DNA of 64,000 nucleotides from contig JAQFVV010000012.1 in NCBI GenBank assembly GCA_028023455.1, positions 14,650,364 to 14,714,363 on the forward strand. Direction: 5' to 3'. Positions 51,630-62,976 of this stretch are shown here, one piece after another. The notes below the pieces were generated by a model. It was not told where the DNA came from and ran no database searches. It worked only from the letters and a program-made list of their open reading frames with translations. The position numbers were made by a program, and so were the translations under genes. The stretch's first letter is position 1. Each line of letters starts with the position of its first letter. Source of the stretch: Epiperipatus broadwayi (taxonomy: Eukaryota > Onychophora > Udeonychophora > Euonychophora > Peripatidae).

Positions 51630-52262
51630 TTAGATAAATCGAGATACTGCAAATCTCTAGTGCTTGTTACAATACATAACTGACAGCCAATCAGATGTCA
51701 AGGATAGCCGTCTAAAATGACATCAAACCTAAACACACAACAAAGATTTTAAGAGAAAAGGGCAGCTACCCTTCTCTCAACTTTTCTTTCTATATATCTA
51801 AGCCAGTCAAAAGCATTTAAGTTTGAAAGCTTGAGGCTTTAAATATCTTCACAATTAACTCACCGAGTCTAAATCATAAATGTACAATGTGAAAGCCTAT
51901 GAATTACTATGAAGTAGTTTTTAGAATACATAACAAGCAGTAAAGTATATAAATATTTTAATTTGCAAAGCACTGATATTTGAAAAATGAAATAAATTGA
52001 GATACTGCAAATCTCTAGCGCTCGTTACATTACATAACTGACAGACAATCAGATGTCAAGGATAGCCATCTAAAATGACATCAAACCTAAACACACAACA
52101 AAGATTTTATGAGAAAAGGGCAGCCACCCTTCTCTCAACTTTTCTTTCTATATATATAAGCCAGTCATCTGATTGGCTCAGTTATGTATTGTAACGAGCG
52201 CTAGAGATTTGCAGTATCTCGATTTATCTCAGTTTTCAACTATCGGTGCTTCGTAAATTAAA
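51630..52262. repeat. Family C repeat, second locus: two direct copies plus inverted partial
   Basis: gagatactgcaaatctctag recurs at 51641 and 51999 (period 358 bp). An inverted partial copy follows at about 52163-52262 (rc of the same phrase near 52200-52222). Same landmarks and architecture as 35405-36128, moderately diverged from it. Confidence 0.7.
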
Positions 52263-54222
52263 ATATTATTTAAAATTATTAGATGTAGATAAATTTCAAA
52301 CAACTTTTTCTTATTTGTAATTAACAAATTGGTTTAAAATATTCTTTTTTTGACCTTAGAGATTTGTTTTTTCAAAAGTGGAGGGGAGAAGGATAGAAAA
52401 ATATGATCTTGATTTATCATTATATTATGAATTAGTTTATAAATTCAATGTGTATCTAAAATCTAGATTTGTAATAGTTAAAAAAAAACTAGAAGATAAA
52501 TTGAACACATTTTCACACCCTGCTGCATATTACCAGAAATACTTTTTTCTTCTTCTTGAACTTGTTAGAAATTAATTTAAAAATAAACTTTATGTTCTGC
52601 ATTGACATTGTTTAAAATGTTTTTATTTGAAAAGTAATTGGAAACATTAAACTTGGAAGTGTTTATTTAAATTGTTGTATTATTACATTTGTTTTTATTT
52701 TAAAAAAACTTCCTTACATTTTTCATTTAGAGATGATCTCAGGTCATCTATGATGGAGAATAAAAAGGTAAGGGGGTTAGAGTAATTTTGCATTGTCCAT
52801 GTAATCTGTCAATAAATTATTCAGTTCAAAATGAAAGGGATGATGCATTTTATTTTTTGGATTTTTGTGAAGTCAAATAGTAAACAAGTATTGGATGGGT
52901 GGTGGCAATCCAAATAAATAAGATTATTATTAATTTTTTTTAATTTGTTGTTGTTTCAAAGCCAGCCAGTTCATTTTTATTTGGATTGTTTAATTTGTAT
53001 TAAATGTAGCTGACAATTATTATTTTTATCATAATCAACAACATGAATCATCAACTTTCCATGTCCCTTTGACTCTTTCCTCTTTTTAAAAAGCCAATTG
53101 GAAAGAAAAAATTTTTAAAGACCAGTAATAAGAATTGTAAAACAAATCTGTCAATTACAAATCAAGAGATTGTTTGAAATTCGTATTAGGCAGATATTTT
53201 AAAAAAACTTCTAATTGACCGTATTTTTTTTTCTTCTTTCCATTTTCTCAAAACTAAAAAAAAAAATTGAAAAGGCAATAGTAAAAGTTTGCAGAAAAAG
53301 GACCTGTCAATGAAAAGTACTAAGAGGTTTTAGATTACGAGAAATCCAATGAAACGTTGAAAACTTAGAATTGATATTCCTTCTGTTCCCACTCCCTCAA
53401 CCATTCTCTCAAAAAAATTGAAAAAGATAAATAATACTAAAAGTTCATAAAAAAAGATCCGTCAATGAAAAGAATGAGATTTCAAAATTCCATTTTGAAT
53501 TTATAAATTACGATAAAGCATTTTTCCAAAAAAATCTTCAACTGATTGATTAATCATCCCAATATACTTTTGTGACATCAAAGCAGTGTTTAAAGAATAA
53601 ATTAAAGAGAAAATCATATGTAAATAGCTGACTAGTGAAACGGTATATTTTGTCACATCCCATCTCACCTAGTCCTATAGTAGTAATTATTCTCGGTTTA
53701 AACACTGCCAAGTACACATATATCTATGTATATCCAAGTAAATACACATATATTAATGTACAACTGTATATATCTACGTATATTTGTTAAATTTAATGCA
53801 TGTCTGTCTAAATATAGTTATATGTGTATGTACACACATATACATGCAAGGGAAGTGTGATGTGAAACTAGTTCAATAGCATTATAGCATGATAATTATA
53901 AATCTTTCATTTAATATAATGTATAACTTTATTCATTTGTTCAAACATCACATATATACGCTCAATTCGACAGGTGACCAACACACATATATAACAAAAT
54001 GTTTACACAGAAATTTAGTTTCTAAAAATATTAAACAGTTCTCATTAAAAAGATCACAACACACACACCAGTATTAGAATTGCATGGAGGGTCAAATATA
54101 AAATCTTAAAAACACATTTTAAAGTACACCTTGATCAAAACAAACTCTATCATGCAACACTTTTATTCGCTAGGGATCGCTTTTGTTTTTATTGGGATGT
54201 AAATACAAAATTTAGAGTTAAC
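52263..54222. other. Gene-free AT-rich stretch
   Basis: No gene recognised. Short TA/TG-rich patches near 53700-53850. Confidence 0.4.
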
Positions 54223-54227
54223 AAAAG
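54223..54227 (+). repeat. 5-bp target-site duplication, left
   Basis: aaaag directly before the first LTR base, repeated at 62846-62850 after the last base of the inverted LTR. Confidence 0.7.
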
Positions 54228-55014
54228 TGCTATATACGTGTATAATAATGTTTTGTTAAAAGAAAATTATACGTATATAATAATTAATGTTTTATTAAAA
54301 TAAGTTTTATTAAAAGAAATAAACAGGAATTTTGTAATTAAATTTGGTACACTATTAAAGATAAGCTTCAGATCAGAAACTAATTAAGCAGCTAGATTAA
54401 AAGTGCTGATTACTAAAAGTAGACAATAGCTGAAAATTAATTGCTATATACGTGTATAATAATGTTTTGTTAAAAGAAAATTATACGTATATAATAATTA
54501 ATGTTTTATTAAAAGAAATAGACAGGAATTTTGTAATTAAATTTGGTACGCTATTAAAGATAAGCTTCAGATCAGAAACTAATTAAGCAGCTAGATTAAA
54601 AGTGCTGATTACTAAAAGCAGACAATAGCTGAAAATTAATTGGTTTCTGAAACATTCCTTAACAAGAAAAAAGAAGGAACAAAAAACAACTAAGCAGCAC
54701 TTGTAGCGGAAAACTCATTGAATGCACACAAAGGTCAAGAGTTTTAACTTAGCAACGGAACAAACCCAGTGAATTCCACCACTGAAGGTTAAAAAGCGGA
54801 CCTAGGAACTTTGCAGGCCACACCGGTCTAGATTATGTTTTTTGTATGCCTTCATGGCCAGCGTTCGTAAGTTAAACTTAATTGTCTTATAACTATATAT
54901 ATATATGTACTATTATTTATCCGACTGTTAATTCTATTAAATTATTTGTATAATCATTTGGTTTCTGCTGTCTATTTACCTTATGGTTAAGCGAGTGAGT
55001 GGCTGTACACAGCA
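54228..55014 (+). repeat. 5' LTR of element A, with internal U3 duplication
   Basis: Starts TGCT and can end at AGCA (4-bp inverted termini), six bases before the primer-binding site. Bases 54228-54441 are a tandem duplicate of the U3 start at 54442-54641. The second copy lacks a 15-bp piece (the tattaaaataagtt region) present in the first. Neither the 3' LTR of A nor the LTR of B carries the duplication. Without it the LTR is about 573 bp. Confidence 0.8.
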
Positions 55015-55020
55015 GAAAAT

Positions 55021-55040
55021 TGGCACAGTTAATCGACAGG
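55021..55040 (+). promoter_or_regulatory. Primer-binding site of element A
   Basis: tggcacagttaatcgacagg starts with TGG as expected for pairing to a tRNA 3' CCA. Element B has tggcgcag at the same place. The tRNA used is not identified. Confidence 0.55.
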
Positions 55041-55312
55041 ATATGTTCCAGTAGAAAAATCTGGTGCAATTTAGAAACAGTAGTGGATTCAAATTGAATT
55101 GTATAACGTAGAGAAAGCTACAAGGAAATTGAGAATCGAAGTCCGGGTGAATATAGAATTGGTAGTCGGAAAAATTGTTTTAATAAGCGTATTAACAGTA
55201 ATTTGTTTTAGTAAGCGTATTAATAGAAATTTGTCTCAGTAAGCATGTTTAATAGTTATCTCATAGCGAAATAGAATTTTTTTTTTTTCAAAAAAAAAAA
55301 GCAAAATAGAAA

Positions 55313-57178
55313 ATGATGACATCAGTGCCTCAGGTAACAATTAACGAGTTCAATGTTAATAACCCTTTTGATTGGCCAATTTATCTTAAGAGAATCGAGA
55401 AACTATTTTTGATTAATGGTACGACAAGCGACCCCATTAGAGTTGCCACGTTATTGAGTTATGCCGGGCAACAAGTAATCGAAATAGCAAATAGACTTTG
55501 TGATCACGAAGAGCTAGAGAATTTGCCATATAATGTAGTTACGGGGAAATTAAATAATTTTTTCAGTCCCCAGCCTTCGAAGCATGTCGCAAGACTACAC
55601 TTCAGAAACCGAAAACAAAACAAGGGAGAGCGTATACGAGATTATGATCAAGCTCTAAGAGAACTTGCTAAAAGTTGCAGTTATGGCGATGCCTTAGAGG
55701 ATAATCTGCTTGAGCAATTACTTTGGGGCATGTCAGATGATAGGCTTAGGCAGCAGTACCTGGCCTCAAGAGAGTTAACGTATGATGAAGCAACCAAAAT
55801 GGGAGTAGCCCACGAAATAGTACTCGACCAATTGGAAGAATTTAGAAATTTTACCCACAAAAATGACGGTAATGCGTATATTCGGAAAACTGAAAATAAG
55901 TCCCAACCTATTAAGAGCAAAACATATGAGATAGTGTGTTATTGCTGTGGAAAAAAAGGCCACATGGCTCGTAAGTGTAAATATAATAAGGAGCATTGTA
56001 GGACTTGTGGTAAAGTTGGGCATTTGCAGAAAGTATGTCGAAATAAAGGAGAAAAGGATCGTGGCAGCTCGCCAACTTGTAAAGTCGAAAATAAAAAAAA
56101 AAGTGATATTTACAATACACAGATGGAATACGGAAGTCAGTTTATGTTGACAGTTAATTTATTAAAGACACCAGTAAAAATGGAAATTGACAGTGGAGCA
56201 GGCGTGTCAATGATGACACTTGAAGACTGGGAGAAAGTAGCGAAAAATCGAAAAAATCCTCCTTTATTAATGAAGACAAGTTTAAGGGCAAAAGACGCTA
56301 GCGGAAATAGTATGAAAATATTAGGGAAGGTGATGGCTCAGATTGAATTAAATAGTAAGGTTCGAACACTACCGTTATATATAGTACAAGGCAGTCTAAA
56401 TCGTATTATAGGTAGGGAATGGTTTGATGCTTTGGGAATAGAGATATATGTAATAAATAAAGTTGCTATTGAGCAAGAAATGAGAAATAAATATTGTGAA
56501 TTATTTAAAAGTGATGAGGGAAAAATTATTACGACGCCTATAAACATAGAGCTACAAGGTGGCGCAACCCCCGTTATCTGCAGACTCAGAAAAGTTCCTT
56601 TTGCACTGCAAACTAAGGAAGAACAAGAGTTGATAAATCTGGTTAGTAAGGGTGTATTAACGCCAGTCGAGAAAACGGTATGGGCGACTCCAATCGTGGT
56701 TATAACTAAACCAAATGGGCAGATTCGCATTTGCGGAGATTATAGAACCACAATAAATAAAAACCTCACTAAAAGTCAGTATCCTGTACCTAATGTCAGA
56801 GAAATACTGGCAAATATGCAAAAGGCAACTCACTATGCTAAAATTGATTTAAAGGCCGCATTTCACCAGAGACCAGTTTCTGAACGCACATCAGAATTGC
56901 TAACTATTACAACACATAAGGGATTGTTTAAGTATAATAGATTGACTTATGGAATTACGGTTGCACCAAATATTTTCCAGGCCAAAATGGACATGCTGTT
57001 CCAGCAATTGGATGGTGTAACATCATATTTTGATGACATTTTGGTCATGGCCAATTCAAAAGAGGAATTACGTGAACGAGTTTTAAAAGTTTGCGACAAG
57101 TTATGTAGTTTCGGAGCTAAAATAAACGCAGACAAATGTATCTGGATGGCAACTGAATTAAAATTCCTGGACACATAA
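55313..57178 (+). pseudogene. Element A gag-protease-RT open frame (621 codons), ends at an internal stop
   Basis: One frame encodes gag (residues 1 to about 250, starting MMTSVPQVTINEF), then two CCHC zinc knuckles (C209-C212-H217-C222 and C229-C232-H237-C242). Aspartic protease follows (D293-S294-G295 in MEIDSGAGVSMM), then RT (DLKAAFHQ, YFDDILV with Asp574-Asp575). Gag packages the RNA, protease matures the polyprotein and RT copies it, all in cytoplasmic particles. Gag and pol are fused here because an A-run at 56093-56102 has ten A (nine in element B). The frame ends at TAA 57176-57178. A lost G at about 57168 and a gained A at about 57188 shift only a few codons, so the downstream RNase H is in the same frame again. 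Confidence 0.9.
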
Positions 57179-57967
57179 TCTCAAAAAAAGGGAAAAAGAC
57201 CCGACCCTCAAAAAATTGCAGCCGTAAAGGAAGCACGAAGACCCAGAAATGTTAATGAACTTCAAGTTTTCTTAGGACTTCTTAATTATTTTGAAGTTTT
57301 TCTTAAGGGGAAAGTTCACATAGCAAAACCGCTATTCAATTTATTAAAAAAGAACCAAAAATGGATTTGGGATCAAACCCAAGAAAAAGCTTTTTGTGAC
57401 ACTAAAGAATTATTAACGTCAAACAGCTTATTAGTACATTACGACAGTAGCCTCGAATTGATATTGACAACAGATGCATCCGAAGTTGGAGTAGTGGCAG
57501 TCTTAAGCCATACAGTAGCTGACGGCGAGCGACCAATCGTCTATGCTTCAAGAACATTAACAAAAGCTGAGCAAAATTATAGTCAACTAGATAAAGAGGC
57601 GTTGGCTATCATATTTGCAATAAAAAAGTTTCACCAATATTTGTATGGTCGACAGTTTAAAATCTTTACCGATCATAAACCGCTGTTGGGATTATTAGCA
57701 AAAAATAAAACTGCACCTGATCATCTAAGCCCTAGAATGTTACGTTGGGTTAATCTGTTGTCAGGCTATGATTTTGATCTAAATTTCAAAAAAGGAAAGA
57801 TCACTAAACACGCAGACGCACTGTCAAGAATGCCCATTAAAGCTGAACTACAAAAACACGACCAAACTATTAACTATATCGATAATTGGAACAACGAATT
57901 AATAACCAGTGAAAAGGTAGCTAATTGGACTAAAGCTGACAATGGATATAAACACTTAAGTAAATAG
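57179..57967 (+). pseudogene. Element A RT connection and RNase H
   Basis: Continues the same frame as the RT part after the local frameshift window. It contains FLGLLNYFEVFLKGK, then RNase H with catalytic residues visible in LTTDASEVGVVAVL, QLDKEALAIIFAIKKFHQYL and FTDHKPLLGLL, ending HADALSRM and a linker. RNase H removes the RNA strand during reverse transcription. It ends at TAG 57965-57967, a nonsense mutation, since pol-like sequence continues beyond. Confidence 0.85.
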
Positions 57968-58067
57968 ATCAGCAAAGGCTGGCCACAAAGTCGGCCCGAG
58001 AGACTACATAAAACTTTATGGGACGTAAGACAAAGATTGTCCATAAACAAGAGATGTATTTTAATGG

Positions 58068-59183
58068 ATGATAGTGTTGATACCGAGCAGTGGGCGGAAT
58101 AAGATTCTTCACTTAATTCATCAAGGTCATCCTGGGATAGTGTGGGCCAAAGCTCTGGCTCGTAGTTACATATGGTGGCCCGCAATAAATATTGATATAG
58201 AGAAATATGTGAAATCATGTGAAAGTTGCCAAGTAAATGCAAATATGCATGAGAAAAAATATGCTGCTTGGCCGGCAGCTGAAAGAGCGTGGAGCCGTAT
58301 TCACATTGACCATGCTGGACCGTTTCACGGCTTTATATTTTTGGTAGTGATCGACGCTTATTCAAAGTGGACGGAATATAGAGTAGTGAAAAACACCAGT
58401 ACCGAAGAAACAATCGCAAAACTGAAGGAGATTTTTGCTTTTCATGGGATTCCTGAAACAATTGTGTCTGACAATGGTACCAGTTTCACATCCACTAAAT
58501 TTGAAGAATTTCTCACAGAATGGGGAATTAAACACTTAGCCACACCCCCATATCACCCGGAGTCCAATGGTATTGCAGAAAAGACAGTACAAACTTTGAA
58601 GCAAACGTTACGGAAGGAAGGCACTGCAAATATACAAGACACCTTACATTCTGCCTTATTATATCAACATAGTACTCCGTGTGCTACAGGCAAATCTCCT
58701 GCAGAATTAATTTTCGGACAGAAATTACGCACGAAACTATCGTTAATCCACCCAGAACAAAACTTTACACATTACGAAAGCAACCCTGGAGATACTATTT
58801 ACTCCAAAGGAGAAAAAGTCTGAGTTAGAGACGTCATCAGGAAACACTGGGTGAAGGCCTTCGTAAAAGAAATACTGTCAAAACAAATAATACTTGTAGA
58901 GACAGAAACTGGAAAAACAACGTGCAAGCATATAAATCATGTGAGACGTCGAGAAGAATTAGTGCAAACCGGAAGTACGGCAGCACCGCGCATTCCCAAA
59001 TGCGAAGAGAATTCCGATGATCAAGAAACTGAAGGAGCCAACGAAACACCAGTAGAAGAGAAATACGACGATCAAGAGACTAACAAAACGCCATTAGAAG
59101 AGAAAACATCTCCACGCAGATCTTCGAGAACAAGAAAAGAACCCGCTTACTTAAAAGACTATGTAAGACTTCAGAAACCATAA
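58068..59183 (+). pseudogene. Element A integrase
   Basis: In a shifted frame relative to RNase H (one-base loss near 58075). It has an HHCC finger (HLIHQGHPGIVW...C-x2-CQ), then the catalytic core with D (HIDHAGPF), D (VSDNGTSF) and E (HPESNGIAE), the D,D35E triad. A TGA at 58821-58823 replaces a probable Trp codon, after which the C-terminal domain (KHWVKAFVKEI) and a charged tail (TSPRRSSRTRKEPAYLKDYV) run in the same frame to 59183. Integrase inserts the cDNA. No envelope-like frame follows; the polypurine tract starts a few bases later. Confidence 0.88.
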
Positions 59184-59188
59184 TTTCT

Positions 59189-59201
59189 GAAGTGGTGGAG
59201 G
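59189..59201 (+). promoter_or_regulatory. Polypurine tract of element A
   Basis: gaagtggtggagg immediately before TGCTATAT of the 3' LTR. Confidence 0.65.
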
Positions 59202-59769
59202 TGCTATATACGTGTATAATAATGTTTTGTTAAAAGAAAATTATACGTATATAATAATTAATGTTTTATTAAAATAAGTTTTATTAAAAGAAATAGACAG
59301 GAATTTTGTAATTAAATTTGGTACACTATTAAAGATAAGCTTCAGATCAGAAACTAATTAAGCATCTAGATTAAAAGTGCTGATTACTAAAAGTAGACAA
59401 TAGCTGAAAATTAATTGGTTTCTGAAACATTCATTAACAAGAAAAAAGAAGAAACAAAAAACAACTAAGCAGCACTTGTAGTGGAGAACTCATTGAATGC
59501 ACACGAAGGTCAAGAGTTTTAACTTAGCAACGGAACAAACCCAGCGAATTCCACCACTGAAGGTTAAAAAGTTGACCTAGGAACTTTGCAGGCCACACCA
59601 GTCTAGATTGTTTTTTGTATGCCTTCATGGCCAGCATTTGTAAGTTAAACTTAATTGTCTTATAACTATATATATATATATGTACTATTATTTATCCGGC
59701 TGTTAATTCTATTAAACTATTTGTATAATCATTTGGTTTCTGCTGTCTATTTACCTGATGATTAAGCCA
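59202..59769 (+). repeat. 3' LTR of element A, ending at the A/B junction
   Basis: Matches the 5' LTR without the U3 duplication. Similarity to the element B LTR ends at gattaagcca (59769), followed at once by antisense RNase H sequence. If the full LTR ends at AGCA, 21 bases are missing. If it ends at this CCA, the LTR is complete. Confidence 0.75.
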
Positions 59770-61179
59770 GTCGCTCGCCGTCAGCTACTGTATGGCTTAA
59801 GACTGCCCTTACTCCAACTTCGGATGCATCTGTGTCAATATCAATTCGAGGCTACTGTCATAATGTACTAATAAGCTGTTTGACGTTAATAATTCTTTAG
59901 TGTCACAAAAAGCTTTTTCTTGGGTTTGATCCCAAATCCATTTTTGGTTCTTTTTTAATAAATTGTATAGCGGTTTTGCTATGTGAGCTTTCCCCTTAAG
60001 AAAAACTTCAAAATAATTAAGAAGTCCTAAGAAAGCTTGAAGTTCTTTAACATTTCTGGGTCTTTGTGCTTCCTTTACGGCTGCAATTTTTTGAGGGTCG
60101 GGTCTTTTTCCCTTTTTTGAGATTATGTGTCCCAGGAATTTTAATTCAGTTGCCATCCAGATACATTTGTCTGCGTTTATTTTAGCTCCGAAACTACATA
60201 ACTTGTCGCAAACTTTTAAAACTCGTTCACGTAATTCCTCTTCTGAATTGGCCACGACCAAAATATCATCAAAATACGGTGTTACACCATCCAATTGCTG
60301 GAACAGCATGTCCATTTTGGCCTGGAAAATATTTGGTGCAACCGTAATTCCATAAGTCAATCTATTATACTTAAACAATCCCTTATGTGTTGTAATAGTT
60401 AGCAATTCTGATGTGCGTTCAGAAACTGGTATCTGGTGAAATGCGGCCTTTAAATCAATTTTAGCATAGTGAGTTGCCTTTTGCATATTTGCCAGTATTT
60501 CTCTGACATTAGGTACAGGATACTGACTTTTAGTGAGGTTTTTATTTATTGTGGTCCTATAATCTCCGCAAATGCGAATCTGCCCATTTGGTTTAGTTAT
60601 AACCACGATTGGAGTCGCCCATTCCGTTTTCTCGACTGGTGTTAATACACCATTACTAACCAGATTTATCAACTCTTGTTCTACCTTAGTTTGCAGCGCA
60701 AAAGGAACTTTTCTGGGTCTGCAGATAACGGGGGTCGCGCCACCTTGTAGCTCTATGTTTATAGGCGTCGTAATAATTTTTCCCTCATCACTTTTAAATA
60801 ATTCACAATATTTATTTTTCATTTCTTGCCCAATAGCAACTTTATTTATTACACATATCTCTATTCCCAAAGCATCGAACCATTCCCTACCTATAATAGG
60901 ATTTAGACCACCTTGTACTATATATAACGGTAGTGTTCGAACCTTACTATTTAATTCAATCTGAGCCATCACCTTCCCTAATATTTTCATACTATTTCCG
61001 CTAGCGTCTTTTGCCCTTAAACTTGTCTTCATTAATAAAGGAGGATTTTTTCGATTTTTCGCTACTTTCTCCCAGTCTTCAAGTGTCATCATTGACACAC
61101 CTGCTCCACTGTCAATTTCCATTTTTACTGGTGTCTTTAATAAATTAACTGTCAGCATAAACTGACTTCCGTATTCCAT
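59770..61179 (-). pseudogene. Element B protease-RT-partial RNase H
   Basis: Minus-strand frame 61179-59809 (456 codons). It has the protease MEIDSGAGVSMM, RT with DLKAAFHQIPV and YFDDILVVAN, and the RT connection FLGLLNYFEVFLKGKAH. A missing base near 59847 shifts the frame at the first RNase H motif, and the sequence is cut at 59770 inside RNase H. The local frameshift and TAA of element A are absent here. No integrase region is present. Confidence 0.88.
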
Positions 61180-61987
61180 CTGTGTATTGTAAATATCACT
61201 TTTTTTTTATTTTCGACTTTACAAGTTGGCGAGCTGCCACGATCCTTTTCTCCTTTATTTCGACATACTTTCTGCAAATGCCCAACTTTACCACAAGTCC
61301 TACAATGCTCCTTATTATATTTACACTTACGAGCCATGTGGCCTTTTTTTCCACAGCAATAACACACTATCTCATATGTTTTGCTCTTAATAGGTTGGGA
61401 CTTATTTTCAGTTTTCCGAATATATGCATTACCGTCATTTTTGTGGGTAAAATTTCTAAATTCTTCCGATTGATCGAGTACTATTTCGTGGGCTACTCCC
61501 ATTTTGGTTGCTTCGTCATACGTTAACTCTCTTGAGGCCAGTAACTGCTGCCTAAGCCTATCATCTGCCATGCCCCAAAGTATTGCTCAAGCAGATTATC
61601 CTCTAAGGCACCGCCATAACTGCAACTTTTAGCAAGTTCTCTTAGAGCTTGATCATAATCTCGTATACGCTCTCCCTTGTTTTGCCTTCGGTTTCTGAAG
61701 TGTAGTCTTGCGACATGCTTCGAAGGCTGGGGACTGAAAAAATTATTTAATTTCCCCGTAACTACATTATATGGCAAATTCTCTGGCTCTTCGTGATCAC
61801 AGAGTCTATTAGCTATTTCGATTACTTGTTGCCTGGCATAACACAATAACGTGGCAACTTTAATGGGGTCGCTTGTCGTACCATTAATCAAAAATAGTTT
61901 CTCGATTCTCTTAAGATAAATTGGCCAATCAAAAGGGTTATTAACGTTGAACTCGTTAATTGTTACATGAGGCACTGATGTCATCAT
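61152..61987 (-). pseudogene. Element B gag
   Basis: Minus-strand gag in two overlapping frames, 61987-61523 and 61571-61152, separated by loss of one T near 61588. The second contains both CCHC knuckles (CYCCGKKGHMARKC and CRTCGKVGHLQKVC). At 61201-61209 the A-run has nine A, so gag ends about 18 codons later in its own frame while protease lies in the -1 frame. Confidence 0.85.
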
Positions 61988-62231
61988 TTTCTATTTTGCT
62001 TTTTTTTTTTTTGAAAAAAAAATTTCTATTTCGCTACGAGATAACTATTAAACACGCTTACTGAGACAAATTTCTATTAATACGCTTACTAAAACAATTT
62101 TTCCGACTACCAATTCTATATTCACCCGGACTTCGATTCTCAATTTCCTTGTAGCTTTCTCTACGTTATACAATTCAATTTGAATCCACTACTGTTTCTA
62201 AATTGCACCAGATTTTTCTACTGGAACATAT

Positions 62232-62251
62232 CCTGTCGATTAACTGCGCCA
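62232..62251 (-). promoter_or_regulatory. Primer-binding site of element B
   Basis: Minus-strand tggcgcagttaatcgacagg, one base different from element A (tggcacag). Confidence 0.55.
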
Positions 62252-62257
62252 ATTTTC

Positions 62258-62845
62258 TGCTGTGTACAGCCACTCACTTGGCTTAACCATCAGGTAAATA
62301 GACAGCAGAAACCAAATGATTATACAAATAGTTTAATAGAATTAACAGTCGGACAAATAATAGTACATATATATATAGTTATAAGACAATTAAGTTTAAC
62401 TTACGAACGCTGGCCATGAAGGCATACAAAAAAACATAATATAGACCAGTGAGGCCTGCAAAGTTCCTAGGTCCACTTTTTAACCTTCAGTGGTGGAATT
62501 CACTGGGTTTGTTCCGTTGCTAAGTTAAAACTCTTGACCTTCATGTGCATTCAATGAGTTCTCCGCTACAAGTGCTGCTTAGTTGTTTTTTGTTCCTTCT
62601 TTTTTCTTGTTAAGGAATGTTTCAGAAACCAATTAATTTTCAGCTATTGTCTACTTTTAGTAATCAGCACTTTTAATCTAGCTGCTTAATTAGTTTCTGA
62701 TCTGAAGCTTATCTTTAATAGCGTACCAAATTTAATTACAAAATTCCTGTCTATTTCTTTTAATAAAACTTATTTTAATAAAACATTAATTATTATATAC
62801 GTATAATTTTCTTTTAACAAAACATTATTATACACGTATATAGCA
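62258..62845 (-). repeat. 5' LTR of element B
   Basis: 588 bp on the minus strand, TGCT...AGCA, with no U3 duplication. It shares variant bases such as gtacgct with the second U3 copy of the element A 5' LTR rather than with the first. Confidence 0.8.
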
Positions 62846-62850
62846 AAAAG
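62846..62850 (+). repeat. 5-bp target-site duplication, right
   Basis: aaaag, identical to 54223-54227. Confidence 0.7.
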
Positions 62851-62976
62851 AATGTTAAATTTGAAGATTAAAATTAAGTTGTAAACAAGCTAATGGGTTT
62901 TACACTGTAAAACCTGGCTATAGGCAAATATGACGAGGATCAGAAATCTAGTATATAAACCTCCAATTTTCAGCAC

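Larger units (their letters stand above)
54228..62845. mobile_element. Compound Ty3/gypsy (Mag-like) insertion: element A (+) joined to truncated inverted element B (-)
   Basis: 8618 bp. Element A is LTR - gag-pol - LTR on the plus strand, up to 59769. Element B, on the minus strand, runs from its LTR (62845) through gag, protease, RT and the start of RNase H, and stops abruptly at 59770. Both outer edges are therefore the same LTR end (TGCTATATACG), and the whole unit is flanked by AAAAG. A and B are very similar but not identical (point differences and indels throughout), so they derive from two different parent copies. See the findings for the model. Confidence 0.85.

Noticed and set aside
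55681-57174. Long antisense frames opposite gag-pol of element A, and the same opposite element B
   Set aside because: Shadows of the strongly biased sense frame, with no start context or homology.
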